A stretch of DNA of 64,000 bases. Source: Nymphaea colorata (lineage: Eukaryota; Streptophyta; Magnoliopsida; Nymphaeales; Nymphaeaceae). Location of the stretch: assembly GCF_008831285.2 (NCBI RefSeq), contig NC_045138.2, positions 33,908,769 to 33,972,768 of the forward strand, given 5' to 3'. The notes under the pieces are model-generated. The model made no database searches, was not told the DNA's origin, and saw only the letters and a program-made list of their open reading frames with translations. Position 1 is the stretch's first letter. Each line of letters opens with the position of its first letter. Positions 13,532 to 26,904 of the stretch are shown piece after piece. Both the position numbers and the translations under genes were made by a program.

Positions 13532-13645
13532 CCTCATTATGAACACGCTGGTAATGTAATAATGCGACATTTATGGGAACCTTTTTGACCTCATTATGGA
13601 AGACTCCGGATAATATAATAATGCGACGTTTATGGGAACCTTTTA
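13532..13645. repeat. Two-copy 57-bp tandem repeat
   Basis: Two head-to-tail units beginning CCTCATTATG and containing ATGCGACATTTATGGG (ATGCGACGTTTATGGG in unit 2), period 57. A few substitutions separate them, so the duplication is not very recent. Confidence 0.8.
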
Positions 13646-15257
13646 GAGGCATGAATCTTAATAAATGGTGCCGAAATTCAAGCTTGTCTCGGCTATCTAC
13701 CGATCAACTTTCTGAAACTTGAAACAAGATCTGGATTTTACAGCATTTGACTCTCCTGTCATATGAACAGAAGCTTTTTTTTTTTTATGTAGATTACAGA
13801 GCTTATATCTACAGAAATATACCTAGGTGATTTTTATAGTTCCTAACCCGCCCCACAGATTGGTTTGAGCAAGAAAAAAGGGAAAAAAAAGGACAACTGA
13901 CAGTTTGAAATCTAAACTCATGCACTCCTCAAAGGTTTTCGTTCTCATTAACCTATGATCATTCTCAGACCCGTCAAACGTGGCATGTTACATTGGGATG
14001 ACCTATTTCTGGTTCAATTTACGGTTTTCCATTGAAGATGTCAATCTGGCGTCCATGTCCATAACGGCAAAATGGACATAAAAAGCATGTTGATTGAGGA
14101 GAAAATCAGTATGATTGTCAATTAATAGCTATTCGTATTTGCTGAAGAAAGACTATTTTTTCCCATTAAAAGTAAAAATGGAAAATCCTGTTACTGCAAC
14201 ATAAGAATTTAGTTTTCAAGAGATTAAAAGGACTCCAATTTTAGAGTTTTCAATAGTGTTGGGCAAATTGGTTGCCATCTCGTCTCGAAAGCCTAGACAA
14301 CGCCGTGTATTGGCCGACGACCGTACATTGGCATATATGCAGCTGAATTGGCCAAAATAAATTAAGTTAATCACTTTTAATATTATTTCATTAATGTATT
14401 GGATGGTATGGTTTGGCCTTGTAAGGGAGCAATTATCACTTTGCTTTCTTCTAGTCGGGTCATGTGCGTGCATCGGCAGATACACATGAACACTAACAGC
14501 CGTAGTTTTGTAGTGTTAATTTGAATTGCAAACAAACTAAGAACTAGGCGTGTTTTCTGCAAGTAACCAGAGACCAAATACAAGGATACCGTTTTATCAA
14601 TTATAATATACAATCCATCTTCTTGGGCCAAGGTCCTCAAAAAGTATTGTACATTGGTATCTTGTATCAAATCCTCATCTGCGTCCATGCTCTAGTAATC
14701 ATATGCAGACATAACTCTCTTTTCACAAAGCAGCCCAAAGAGTCAGAACTCGACATTTACCCTCTTAGAGAAAGCCATGAGTTGTAAAGCTAGAAGAAAA
14801 AGATACTTCATAACCAAGTTGCACATCACTGCCCACTCCCTTCAGGTCCAATATACGCATTTAATTTCTCAGAGACCTTCACTCTTGGATTCATTAATTC
14901 GATGTAGAATGCACTAAATAGATTTGATTGCAGTCGTCGTAGTTAGCTGCTAAGGTTAATTATTGGGTCTTACTGAATTTAAGAGTTGAACGTAATGGAT
15001 CTGGTCCCTTAGACGTGAACTGCCATGAGAGCAACAATAAAACTCCTTGGGCACACCTCTCGGACGCCAAGAGATACTTCAGCTTAAACAAGGTAAGCCG
15101 TCTACCCCCAGCCTGACGCAAACCAAGGGTAAGTTGGAAAGAGATTTCCATAAAAACTCCATCCTTCACATGAATCGAAAGCGGTTTTCCTATGGTATTG
15201 GTAAGATATGGTAGTTGAGATACACTTGGAGTTTGAAAAAAGGCAGGCTCATTAAGT

Positions 15258-15306
15258 TGTTTAGCTCCCCTAAGATTTTGGTTTAGCTCCCCTAAGGTTT
15301 TGGTTT
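15258..15306. repeat. Short tandem repeat (about 24 bp x 2)
   Basis: The word GTTTAGCTCCCCTAAG occurs twice in tandem, each followed by a variant of GTTTTG. Intergenic. Confidence 0.7.
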
Positions 15307-16870
15307 ACTGAAAGAAAGGAAAGAAGAGGACCGTGGTAGAGTCATCTTTGTGTGGTCTTTTTACTGTGATTAACATTCAAGCAAACATAAGCATTCGAGC
15401 TAGGAGGAGCATCTATGTCATGGGTCACAATGAGATCTAGTCAAATTAGTGCTGACCATGTTTTATTGGTGTCTGACACCTCATTGGATGAAATACTCTT
15501 ACTTGAAACTAAAACTTTATCACTGGAGACGGCCATTAATTGAATGGACTTCAATAATTGAATTGAGTCAACCAACTATGCCGCCATATCTCTCCCTAAT
15601 AATAGCCTCAGGGTCTACCAATCGTTTTAGCTTTTTTCGGGTCAATGAACAATAATCTTGTTTGTCCCCATTTCAGGACCATCTTTTTGTCGCGAAAAGT
15701 GGATATCGTAGATTGCAGATCACTTTCAAAACTCGCAGTCACCGAGTACCGCTTGACTTCACCCTGCAGGGAAGGAAGTGGATGGACCATGGACGACGAG
15801 CCTCTGCTGATACTGAAACCGGTTGGTGACCTGCAGTTTCCAAGATATTAACGATGGTCGTTGGAGGCATTTAGTGCTATTGATTTCTTTGTCATTCACG
15901 GTGAGGGCACAAAGTTGCCGGCCCTTCTAGTTTGGCTTTGCCCCATTAGAAGAAGGTACACTTCAATAATCACGGCTGTTCTGGCCGGAATTATTAGTCC
16001 AGCGACGCAGGCCACGGACGTTAGATGCAGGCCAAGGGGGCAGGAACGTCCTAATGTCCTTGTTACTTATGAACTATAGGAAAACGAAGACGACCGTGCA
16101 GGGAACAAAAAATAAGCAAGCATTTTGCAGACCTCCTATCGAGCGAAAGGGAAAACGGAAAAAGAAGGGGAACTTCAACTAATTCAGCTCTTTCTGAAGC
16201 ATCTTAACGCCATCCATCCGACAACCAACCCTTCTGAAAGAAACAGAGTTGCACTTGCAAGGTGAAACCTTTCCTGGTTTAAGTTTCCTGCAGAACACTT
16301 CTTCCAAGAAGCACTGCTACATTGTCTTTTCTGCAAAGGAAGGGAAGGTGGGGGAAGAGATACTTCTTGAAACAAACGGACTTATCGAAATTAGTTTGTC
16401 TCGTTAGTTGAAAGAAGATTAATTTAGACGCTACCATCTTAATCTTTGGGCCTAGGCTCTGCAATTTCACTCGGTCCGCAGCAGTGGAGAGTGGCAGAAA
16501 GTTTAGTTGAGCACGCTAACACCTAACACCTGATCGGAACTTGTCCTGGCCAAAGGCATGTGGGTCGTCACATTCTGGTACTGTTCTTTGGGCTTGTGAA
16601 CTATTGGAGTCAGGTTGTAGGGCCAGTTAATAACGGGGTAGTCAGCTCCATGAATGTTTTCACAACTTGATTTGTCGGATCCATATTCAGATCCAGAACC
16701 AACTTACTCCCAATAACAAAGAGGATTGACGACCGGAAACCAGATGCTTCAACAAATTCAAAATCCAAGACTCCCCATACGTTTGCCTTTTGGACATGCA
16801 GTTAAAGACGACATTTACTTATCCACCTAAATTTAGGTCCGGTGGAGCCCGCAGTACGTGTTGATGAGTC

Positions 16871-16878
16871 TATAAATG
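16871..16878 (+). promoter_or_regulatory. TATA box of the SDR gene
   Basis: TATAAATG lies 111 bases before the start codon at 16982. That leaves a leader of roughly 75-85 bases if transcription starts about 30 bases downstream, which is normal for plants. Confidence 0.55.
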
Positions 16879-16981
16879 CACAGATGGTTTGCCTGATGGG
16901 CAATATCCCACGAGTCACCACCATTCCCCCTCCCTGCGCTTCCCCCTCCTTCCTCGACCCTCGTCCCATAAACCAGCAGTC

Positions 16982-17766
16982 ATGGAAATTTCAGGTGATC
17001 GTCCGAAGAAGGAGATTACCTACTGCGTCACTGGGGGGAGTGGCTACATCGGGTCGTGGCTCGTTAAATCTCTCCTGGAAAAGGGCTACAAGGTCCACGC
17101 CACAACCAGGGATCCAGGTTCACTCACTCCTTCTTCTTTCAGATGTTCTCAATCTTCTGGTTTCAGGCAGTGTTATTGTTACCTTGAGTTGCCGGCATGA
17201 ATTTCTAGACCGCGAAAACGACCTACCAACATAGGTGTTGACAAAAAAAACAGTGCTACATTCCACGTCATGAAAACCACAAAAGCAAGTTCCCAGAGTT
17301 AGCCGTATAATGAAAGAGCTCACAAGAAACTTAGAAGCTAGCATGATGAGAAAGTGCCAACTTCTGAAATCTATAAGATTTAGAGATCTTCCTTTATCTC
17401 TGCTCCATCTCGAGAAATCGCAGGTAGGAGCTCAACTTCTCCGCCGGCTGATGATTTGTGCCGTGGAGCTTTAGGTATGCCACCAAGGCCGCTAAATACA
17501 AAGTTTGAAAGGTTAAATGAAAGACTAAAACTTACAAGCCTCCAAACTACATTGGACCCATTTGCCGCCCAACACGGAACCCACGTGATATATGCCACGG
17601 TCGAGGACATTCAGTGTGACTTTCATCAACAGTTTCCAATCCCTTCATGCCTCGAGTCCACCTGGGAAACAGCACCGCCTGAAAAGGCTGGACTCTTGTG
17701 ATCACATGCCCGCCCAGCTTCCATCCGGGCCAGCCCGCGTGGGCTTCGAATGATTTTCGAAGCACG

Positions 17767-17804
<38 letters not shown>

Positions 17805-18547
17805 GTGCACTTGTTCAAGGATAGTGGGCGAGCAACCCATCGAGTGGGTCATAGAAACACAGGTTATGTCATTGGGGCTGTGCATGGTGCAACCCGGTGC
17901 ACATAACCATTTCTCCATAATTTCGAGGTGGAGCCACTGGGGGCCGGTGTGCGGTCGTCATTAATTCATACATAACTATCTCTTTGGCCCTCCCTCGAGT
18001 AAAAGATTACACGCTCGTGATGCAAATTATGGTTATGGACCACCCTGACTTGGGTCGACTGCTCTTCTCTCTAACCTCTTGACTTGAGACTCGGGCTTTA
18101 GGTTGGTAATCAAGTTGTTAGAAGATAAGTACGTAAAGTTTTAAGTAGCGTTTTTAGCACTTTGGTATAATATTTACTCCCATGGTTTACATGTGCTATC
18201 TTTTTGCATTTTTTTGTTATGTTCTTGTTTCTTAATTTTTCTTATCCAATTCCTAAGATGTGTGCTATTTATAGGATCAGTTTAATGGAAATACACTCTT
18301 AGATAACCTAAAACGAACATATCTCAAGATTCTTCATCTTGTGATAAAAAAATCAATAGCAAAAAATGTATCAAACTTCGAATCCCATATTTATAACCTG
18401 TATGTGGCAGTGGTGATTGCTGTATACTCCTTCGTTTTTCTACTATCGGGCCCACATTGTGATTGCTGTCATTTGTGATCCAAGGGGCGAATAGCGTGAC
18501 AGAGCACGTGATTAAAAGACTCTATAATCAATTGTTTCTTTTATTTA

Positions 18548-18623
<76 letters not shown>

Positions 18624-20447
18624 GTGTGAGTGGACTGAAGAAAAGGTTTGCTGGTAGTGTAAATTAATATTGTTTGGTGATAAGTCAGCTTCGCTGTTAA
18701 CGATTTTTTGACCCCCTCGTGTTCAGAGAAGGCATCCAAGGTTCTGTCCTTTGGAAACGATCATGGAGGCAGGCTCAAGGTCTTCAAGGCTGACATGATT
18801 GAACCGGGCAGCTATGATGCGGCAGTAGAGGGCTGCGATGGCGTCTTTCATGTGGCAGCTCATATGGAGTTTGGCGTTTACAGTAGACAAAATCCTGGTA
18901 ACCTTTCTTTCTTTTCTCCTCTTTCTTTATATATAAAATGTACATAACGTATGTCGAACGGCTGAATAAATATAATGTGAACTACTTATGAGATATATGT
19001 GACAAATTTAATTGATGCTTCGTGGCATATTCGATGATCATTTTGAGTTATCCAGTCAATTTACTTGATAATTGCAAGGCGTCACATGTAAAATATTTTT
19101 TGAAGTTCATATCTTAATTGTTATTCACCTTTTTTGAGTAAATAAGCTTACACATATTCACATTTTATGAGACATGGTTTGGTTAATTGGATGGCCTAAA
19201 ATCAGTATCGATGGTACATCATTTATACAAAGATAGAATGAGCTTTCCTTTTCTATAAAATTTTGGAAAGTAAATTATCATATCTTGTCATTAATTTTAA
19301 ACAAGTGCTCATGGTTGTTTGATTCGGTTGATCCACACTTATTTAGTAGTTCAAGTCAGGGATAAATCTAAATTGTTGAAAGTGCGACTTTAGTTAAATA
19401 ATTTTTCATTGTATAGAAAATTTAAAGAAAAACTCAAATTTTGTCTTTTCGTGGATTCAGTTTTTGGATCAAATATTAGTTTTTTTGTAATCTAAGTTTG
19501 GGTCTATATAGAAAGGTTGCTTTGTCGAATAAACAACTGATAAATGTCCCTCGGTGGCACTCAATATTGATCGGCAGACAGCTATCTGAAGTCCGATGTC
19601 CACAAGCTGGCGACGGCCGGCACACTGAACGTTCTAGAAGCTTGCCTGAAGGCTAAAACGGTGAAGAGGGTGGTGATGACGTCGTCCGTCAGCATCATCA
19701 CGGCAAGGGACGTCGGCGGGAAGCTGAAGAGTACGGTGGTGGACGAGTCCTGCCTTAACTCCATCGACTCCATTCTGCGCGCCCGGGCTCATGGATGGGT
19801 AATCACCCCCACTCCCCCTCTTTCCTTTTAGAACGAGTTCCGTTTTGTTGTCCAACCTGCAGCATCTGCATATGATCTGCACTCAAAATTGGATGAGGAG
19901 AAGCGTGCAATGACAAATGAAACAATGAATTAATTATGTTGTTTAACACAGTTGCTTCCTCAACATTCACCATTAAAGAAAATATAGCTTCTCTGGTTTC
20001 ATTAGCTTAATTTCCTGTCACATCTACAGGTCTAGAATTAATTGTGTTGTTTAACACAGTTGCTTCCTCAACATTCACCATCAAACAAAATATAGCTTCT
20101 CTGCTTTCATTAATTTAATTTCCTGTCACATCTACAGGTCTACGCAGCATCAAAGATCATTGCAGATCAAACGGCACTAAAATTTGTTAATGAGAAGGGC
20201 TTGGACTTGGTGTCCATAATACCATCAACTGTGGGCGGTCCATTCTTGACCCCTACTGTTCCTGCAAGCCTCCAAGTACTGTTGTCCCCATTCACAGGTA
20301 GGCCTGGCAAACTACCCAAATCCAGAATCGACCGTGAAGTCATGGGGTTGTTTTCTTGATTTAGATAATGAAGACAAACCATTGAGAATCTGAGATCGTT
20401 CTTATAGCTTTTCTTTTCAATCAGAGAAGTGGGGACATGATAATTTG

Positions 20448-20483
<36 letters not shown>

Positions 20484-22165
20484 GTATATGTATGTATGTA
20501 TGTGTAGGATACTGATAGCAATGCAGTTGTGCATAAAACTTTTTACAAACTTCTAAGAATTACAGTTGATCTGTCACACTAATTTGCAGGAGACCGGGGC
20601 CTTTATCCGATAATAACTGCAGTGAATTCCAGATTGGGGTGCATCCCCATTGTCCACATAGAAGACATATGTGACGCTCACATTTTCTTGATGGAGGAAA
20701 GGGAGGCAAAGGGACGTTACATTTGCTCTGCACATAGTTGTGATCTCCATCAACTCACCGACTTCTGCAATCAGCAGTATTCCCTTCCCGTCAAACACAA
20801 GTAAAACTCTCTACTCCTTAGCTAATAAATGACGCCCAAACATGATGTTGATGAACTCCCAACATGAAAATTATAGCGCAGCATGAAAATCTATATTACC
20901 AAGAGTCCATGATTATGTGCAGTTGGTGAAGATGCGATGATCTGGTATGTGTTTGGATGAAAAGTCATCAGGAACATGTTCTTGAGATGTGACTTTGTAA
21001 ATCAAAAGCTTTCACTCGAACAAGAAACTAGCTTGAGAACTTGAAATCCCAAGAAAGACATAATAAAAACTTGATTCCTTACCTTCGGAAAACTTTTAAA
21101 ATATATCCTCTCAAGATGAATGCATATGAATAAGTTGTTCCTGTGTGTGAAGGCAAAACGGACTCGGATCTGCTAGTAGTAATTTACTTTCAGTAAGACA
21201 GCAACAGAGAATAATGACGAGATATCTTTTCCAGCGACTTGCTTAACCACTTTCCTGAGGTTGAGTTTTATTGGGACAGCCATGTAGTTGAAAACTCAAA
21301 TTAAAAGAAAAAAGAATATATTAAATTAGTTATTTTCTGAGATCAAGAAAGGCATCATATTAATTTGTCAAACACCTCATTATTCTAGTGGAAAAGACAA
21401 AAGTTGCTGACTTAGGCTGCCCAATAAAAATTAACCATCTCCGTTCCTTACTGGTATGAATTGATATTACGTTTTTAAGGAAATGTTTGATGGCATGCAG
21501 AGAAGATACCATTGAAGTACGAAGGGGCCATTAAATATGGTGAAATTGGTGAACCTTTACCCCTTCTAATCTTTTTTACTTTAAAAAAAGGAGGGAGAAA
21601 GAGTCAGACCTGATGCATTCCATTTTTTTTTCCTTTATTTCGTGCACTCAAAATGAATCCATCAGGTGTCCAATAGATTTATGTGTGCATCCAACAAGAA
21701 GGGAGTCATGTAATTTTTTCTACCGAACTGACGAGGGCACATATTTGCGGCGGCGAGTTGACAGTTGTTAAAAGTGACGGCTATTTCAGGTTAAAGTTAA
21801 CATGTAACATGTTGGGACAAGTGAAGCCTTTTCATGAAATTTAGAAACGCGGGACACGTTTTCTAGGATATGACTAAAAATCGGGCACGTTAATGGAGAT
21901 TTCCATAATATCAGAGAGATAGAGAGAGGAAGGGAGACTCTGTTCTTGCGGAGCTCAAATTGAGAAAGCAGTAAAAACTCATCAATAGCTTCTTGTCGGT
22001 TGCAGATTGTCGGACGAGCCTGAAGGGTGGACTCCTACAACACTCTCCTCTGAAAGGCTGAAAAAGCTGGGCTTCCAATTCAAGCACGGGATGAAGAAGA
22101 TACTCAAAGACACCGTTGATTGCAGCGCTGAGCTTGGGCTGCTCAGCAGCACTCCACCAAACTGA
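16982..22165 (+). CDS. DFR/anthocyanidin-reductase-like NAD(P)-dependent SDR
   Basis: Six exons: 16982-17117, 18727-18897, 19578-19798, 20138-20297, 20590-20800 and 22006-22165. All are GT-AG, giving 352 residues, typical for the family. The Rossmann NADP-binding loop TGGSGYIG is at residues 17-24. The active site shows Ser138/139 (VMTSSVS) and the YxxxK pair Tyr178/Lys182 (VYAASK). Further family blocks are [27 protein letters not shown] and [14 protein letters not shown]. This is the extended SDR family of dihydroflavonol 4-reductase, anthocyanidin reductase and cinnamoyl-CoA reductase. The closest remembered match is the uncharacterised Arabidopsis At4g27250 rather than true DFR or BAN, so the substrate is unknown. 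The enzyme has no signal peptide and is probably cytosolic. Intron 1 (1.6 kb) holds microsatellites and unclassified sequence; intron 3 carries a duplicated splice acceptor. It is tail to tail with the zinc-finger gene. Confidence 0.88.
17380..17700. other. GC-richer segment in SDR intron 1
   Basis: This part of intron 1 is less AT-rich than its surroundings and is open for about 80 codons on each strand. I do not recognise either peptide. It could be a transposon or gene fragment inserted in the intron, but no ends are visible. Confidence 0.25.
17767..17801. repeat. (TA)n microsatellite in SDR intron 1
   Basis: About 17 TA units within the first intron. Confidence 0.9.
18549..18627. repeat. 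(TA)n(TG)n compound microsatellite in SDR intron 1
   Basis: A TA run of about 30 bases passes into a TG run of about 40 bases. It can form left-handed DNA in principle; most likely it is a neutral length-variable tract. Confidence 0.9.
19927..20142 (+). repeat. 108-bp tandem duplication carrying a 3' splice site
   Basis: Units at 19927-20034 and 20035-20142 differ at a handful of positions. Each contains the pyrimidine-rich tract and the acceptor CATCTACAG. The second acceptor (AG at 20136-20137) is the one that keeps the SDR frame. The first (AG at 20028-20029) is followed in frame by GTC TAG, so its use would end translation at once. Confidence 0.88.
20450..20505. repeat. (TG)n(TA)n(TATG)n microsatellite in SDR intron 4
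   Basis: A compound dinucleotide tract, ending in TATG-type units, lies in the intron between exons 4 and 5. Confidence 0.85.
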
Positions 22166-24621
22166 GCCACCTCGGTGCTGCATTTAAAAACGAACCAGCT
22201 GGTTGGATCGACCACTTTCAAGCAGTAACTCTTGTAAGCTATGAACAGACTGTGTTGTGCTTTCTCATCTGTTGAATGTCAGGTTGCTCAGAGTTGCAGA
22301 CATGAAGCAAAGATTATCGATGTGGAAATGTCAGGTTCTCTGCTAGAGTGTTAAAATAAAATAAATCGTGACTGTGTGTTGCAGTGAGGATGTTTTAAAT
22401 TTTGAATTTCGAAATTTTTGGGAAGGTCTAGTTTGCCAATGATATTCTATAAGGCGCTGATGTTCTACTCAAAAAGACAGACGAGAACCTTTTCCTGGTG
22501 GAACTTGTCAAAACAGAGGTGTGAAGTTAATTTCTTAATTAGCCGCCATATGTACGCCAGCATTTACGACTTTGTTTCCTGAGGATCATGTTCGGAGATT
22601 CTGGAAAGGCGTTCTTATTTGGGGCCCATGATTCTTCCTTAGCGTGCAATTTTCTAACAACAATTTGCAGAAATTCATCCCCTGCTTCACATCCATAAAC
22701 TGGTTACAAAGCTGCTTCTGCCGTTGGCAGTTCTGGAACTGGTCCAAGCACACAGAGACGAAGGGAATTAGAGTTCGAACCCAGTGCCAGCGGAATTTGC
22801 GAACTTAATCTCAAATTTTGTTGCTTATGCACTGCAAAGCGAAAGCAACAACTTGATCATCAACTTTTGTTTCTTATGCACTACAAAGCGAAAGCAACTG
22901 AATGAACAAAAAAGCAAAAAAACAAAGTATAAATTATATTCGACATGTCAAATTGTCAAGAAGAACAAAAATTGCATAAATAGCCATTAATGCTGTGTTC
23001 TGAGGATTCGGAGAGTGCCAAACGACAAGTGCCGCTTGATAGGCGTAATACATATCCTAAAAGATAAACCCCAAAGTCGAGTGCCCTACATACATGCAAG
23101 CCACTGGTAAGATCCCATGAGTACGGATCATTTGTGAAATGGGTACGCCTATCTTGATTTGATGGATGCCAATATCGCCTAGAAAACAAGATAAAGTTTC
23201 ACTGTAGATTGAGACAAACAGCACTTTCTGGTGATAGATGGTAGTTGTAGATTCTTTTCTTTTCTCACAATTTGAAGTTATGAACAACAGGCTTTGTACA
23301 CATCAAAGTTACAGGTGTAGAAAGGAGGTTCATGAGTTACTTTCAGTTGTTTACTGCAGGACTCAAATCGTTCTCTTCACGTGCAGAACTGGGACTTCTG
23401 GAGCATGGATGTGCTATTACGTCAAATGGATAAGTGATATTGTTCAAAAGTTCGAACGACAGGGGTTTTCTTTTTCCCGTTTTTCCCTTTTACCTTCAAA
23501 ATGAAAAGAGTGACCTGATATAATTAATTTTATAGAAACTAAGAAAGAATTTAACTTGGACAAAAACAGTAGGAAAGCTCAAAAGAGACAAGGTCAGTTC
23601 TGCATGAACTTGTCATTTTAGAGGCAGGGTTCTTCCCAACCTGCAGAAGCCGTGCGCGTGCAAGCATGCCCACCTACCTACATAAATAAGCATGCCAAGG
23701 AGTAGACAGTAGCTAGAATTACTAGCTTCACCGGGTGTGTGTGTGGGTGTGCGTGTGTGTTTGTGTGTGTGGGTGAGAGAGAGAGAGAGAGATTCCTCTG
23801 TGATCCTATTGACCAAACCACGCCAACCGTGGCATCTAAATGGTGACAGACAACCAGGACAGACTCTGTTTCCTGCAACAGAAAACCCACATTAACTTTT
23901 TACCTCTTCTAACTAGGGCTTGGGTGCTGCAAACAAAGGAACCTTTGAAGAAAAGTGAGTAATATTCCCCGCTAAATTACATTTTATCAAGCACAACAAT
24001 CCTCTCTATTGCTTAACGAAAAGGTAGACATGCTCAATACAAACGACACTGCCTCTTTTTCAAAGAGAAATCACTAAGACTTCCCAAAGCGATTCAGACG
24101 CAATTTTTCTTCCTAAGGAGGCATCCAAATTGGAGTGATCTCAAATTTCACAAAAAAGTAAAATAGTCATGTCAAATTGGGCCCAACTTATACCCTTCCC
24201 TTCTTAATCAACCACCCACCATTTGCTTAGAGTTGCTTCAGTTTTCATTAGCATCAAATTGGTCCAATTCATGTTAATTTTGATAACTTTGTAAGCATTC
24301 AGGAAGTAGTCAACGGTACATCACGAGAAAACCAATAACATGGATCGCAGCTTGGAAATCCTGCATGTTTCATCAATATGGACCAACTCAATCCATAAGT
24401 ACGTCACTCCCATCGATTCAATAGTACAATAACAGTTGCAGTGGAATGTACAGAAACCAAATGATAACAAAATAAAGTGGATCTCTTTGCCTGATCTTAA
24501 GGTTGAAAGGAATACAAGCATATCTGAGCTGAAAGCATGACCTTTGACTGCTGTGAGATCCATCAAAATTATGTACCACAATGTCTAGAATAGTTACGAT
24601 GTGGCCAAGGACGGGATCTGT
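22166..24621. other. Convergent intergenic between SDR and zinc-finger genes
   Basis: It contains the 3'UTRs of both flanking genes, which converge here. There is a 49-base-period imperfect tandem duplication at 22816-22899 (shared word CTTATGCACT) and a TG/GA microsatellite at about 23733-23792. No coding frame is recognisable. Confidence 0.55.
23733..23792. repeat. (TG)n(GA)n compound microsatellite
   Basis: Interrupted TG units run into a GA run of about 18 bases. Intergenic. Confidence 0.85.
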
Positions 24622-26904
24622 TCATGATTTACAGATTACCACAAAGCATGGTAGTAGAGCTCTAGGATTGAGCAAGTAGAGCTCCTCGATGTTAGAATAG
24701 AGACCCACTTTTCCAGCCAAGGAGTCGAAGCCGGACTGGCCACTCATTTCTTGAATATTGTCTAATGGCTTGTGAACTCGACCTGCGATAACTCTGCAGA
24801 CAACCAAAGCCTTCCTCACTGAGGGGTTGTCATCGTACACTTCAATGGATTCATAAGCTCTTCCACTAGTAGAAGTGGTGAAGACTCCAATTCCTCCCTT
24901 CATTTCCTTCTTTGTAGAAAACCCATGTCTGATAATCCGGCATACACTACATTTTTCAGATATGCAGAGGTTGGACGAGGCGTTCATGCCTAACGAGCAT
25001 GTGACAGTGGTGCCATAAAATCTCAACAATTCATTGCCATCAGCAAGGCAACGTGGATGTTTCTTGGGCAACTTGCTGGCTTTTATCTTCACCATTTCTC
25101 TGTATTCTTCGAATCGAGCAAGTGTCTTTTGCATGTTATGAACTTTTAAGACCCTTTCTATTCTACCACAGTGGCTCTCAGACTTCAACCAGCTTGTCCT
25201 GCAGATAATCTCCACAATCTTTCTAGATGAATCACCTTCAACCAGCTCAGTAACTGCAAAAAAATGACATCAGATATCACTAATTCCAGAAGAAACATCT
25301 CATCAAACGAAGTTCGTGTAACAAAAGATTGTCCTGTAAAGAAGGCTATAAATACGGCAGTCTGAAGAAACTTTGTTATCAGATGAATGCAGACCATTAA
25401 TAATCGCGTACGAACGAGCCATAACCTCCATGACAGAAAGAGGTCTAATGACTCCAAATGTTGAAGTAGGTGAGATGGACATAAATGCATGTATCGTCAT
25501 TCATTGTTTTCCAGCACATCATTAAGCTTTTAATACAAGTTAGAGGTAGTGGACAATTTGCATGTTCACAAAATTGCATTTCAGAGTATTAATGATGCCA
25601 GCTTCAATTTCTGCAAAACGAAAACAACCGACACAGTGGCAAGCAGGTCCCTCATTTCTTTTTTCTGAAGCATAGGATTTCACCAGAGGTTTAGCATCAA
25701 GGAATAAACACAATAAGGAGGGAAATGAGATTGGCATGTAACTAAACAGAAAAAAGGAAAATTGAAGGAGCTTTAAGATTGCAATATCTTAAATTCATAG
25801 ATGTAAAGAATTTGAAATTTGGAAAAAGGTAAGGAAATACCACTATCGCATCAAATATAAGATTTAGAGCAACAGAGGAAATCCAATAAAAGGTAAGGAA
25901 ATTTCAGAAGTGAACAAATTACTGCTTCACCATTTTCTTTTCTGGCGCCCCCTTCGTTTTCCATGCCCGCCAGCAACACAAAGAGAGGAAGAACATTATG
26001 TACGGGAAACAGAGTATCCATGCTCAGCCATTAATCCTCATGAATCAGAACAGAGAGAAAAAGGGGAAAAAAACCTTCATCCACTGTATTAGAAAAAGAA
26101 TAGCAAAGCTCTTTCGTGGCACTTGATAAATACACACATCAGGAGAACGGTTCACAGAAAATTTAATTAAAGAGTGTGAAAAAAGGAGGAGGCACTTTCA
26201 ATTAGGGAAAGGGGAACAACAGGAGGAGATTAAAAGTTTCATCAAATTCTGCATTTACCTGCATGTTTGGCGAGATGATGCGATTCAAGAGCCTCCCACT
26301 TTCCAAACTGTTCTCCGCATTTGTGGCAAGTCACATTTGCACATCCTTGAGCTTCAGAACTGCGTGAGAACCTTCGGCTGGACACCGGAAGACCGGTCCC
26401 GCTAAAGATAGCAGCAGATAGAGCAGAACCACCGTGCTTGGACTGATCTCTGTGCGGGATATGGAAGCCAGGGGACTTTCTTGGAGGCGTTGCAGCAAAG
26501 CTTCCACCAAAAGAAGGGCCGTAATGAAGGCCACTCTGTCCCCCAGGACCAGGGGTACCAGGCCTAAGGGTGCCCACAAAGGTGGAGCCATCATCATGAG
26601 CACCATTGAAGCCTGTAATCTTCAGCTCACACCTTGAGTTGCTCAGAATGACCTCATGTGCTATTGGATTGAGAAACTCGCTGCTTCCTATGGACCTAGG
26701 ACTGCAGCTTGGGGGCTTATCCAGGTGTCGTTTGCTACCATGAATGACATCTTTGAGATTGGCAATGGATCTTGAACAACCAGACCTACCAGACTTCTTG
26801 GTCTGAATTGAGCTCAGCTGCCGCTTCGTCCTTGGATCATAAACATCGGCGGGCTCAGATTTGCAATGGAGGGATTTTTTCAGAGCAAACCACACTGTTG
26901 GCAT
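24622..26904 (-). CDS. Plant C2H2 zinc-finger protein (At4g27240/At5g54630-like)
   Basis: Two coding exons on the minus strand, 26904-26259 and 25253-24622. The intron is GT-AG in phase 1, giving 425 residues. The ATG at 26904 (MPTVWFALKKSLHC) is chosen because the family starts with this block. A 3' splice site ends six bases upstream, so there is probably a 5'UTR intron. Residues 1-190 are low-complexity with conserved blocks (SIANLKDVIHG, SEFLNPIAHEV, GTLRPGTPGPGG). A single C2H2 finger (CHKCGEQF..HHLAKH, residues 193-214) spans the intron boundary. A well-conserved C-terminal domain follows (VEIICRTSWLKSE, NMQKTLARFEEYRE, VCRVIAGRV, FDSLAGKVGLYSN, ALLPCFVVICK). I recall part of this domain resembling the catalytic fold of PARP, but function is unknown. 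The match to Arabidopsis At4g27240 is close in sequence, length and chromosomal neighbours. Confidence 0.88.

Larger units (their letters stand above)
12658..16981. other. Intergenic, L24 to SDR gene
   Basis: The start is L24 3'UTR, possibly to about 12900. Beyond that I see no gene on either strand; the longest frames, about 100 codons, show no recognisable motif. Small local duplications occur at 13365-13412, 13532-13645 and 15258-15306. The last few hundred bases hold the promoter of the next gene. Confidence 0.55.

Noticed and set aside
13237-13542. 101-codon frame downstream of L24
   Set aside because: It includes a small tandem duplication and shows no family features. Probably chance.
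17547-17964. Frames on both strands in SDR intron 1 with Tyr-Ile runs
   Set aside because: The runs are translated TA microsatellite and the rest is unrecognised. The segment lies between two well-supported exons.
24622-26904. Two separate genes on the minus strand
   Set aside because: The two frames join at a GT-AG intron in matching phase and together match one known zinc-finger family across its whole length.
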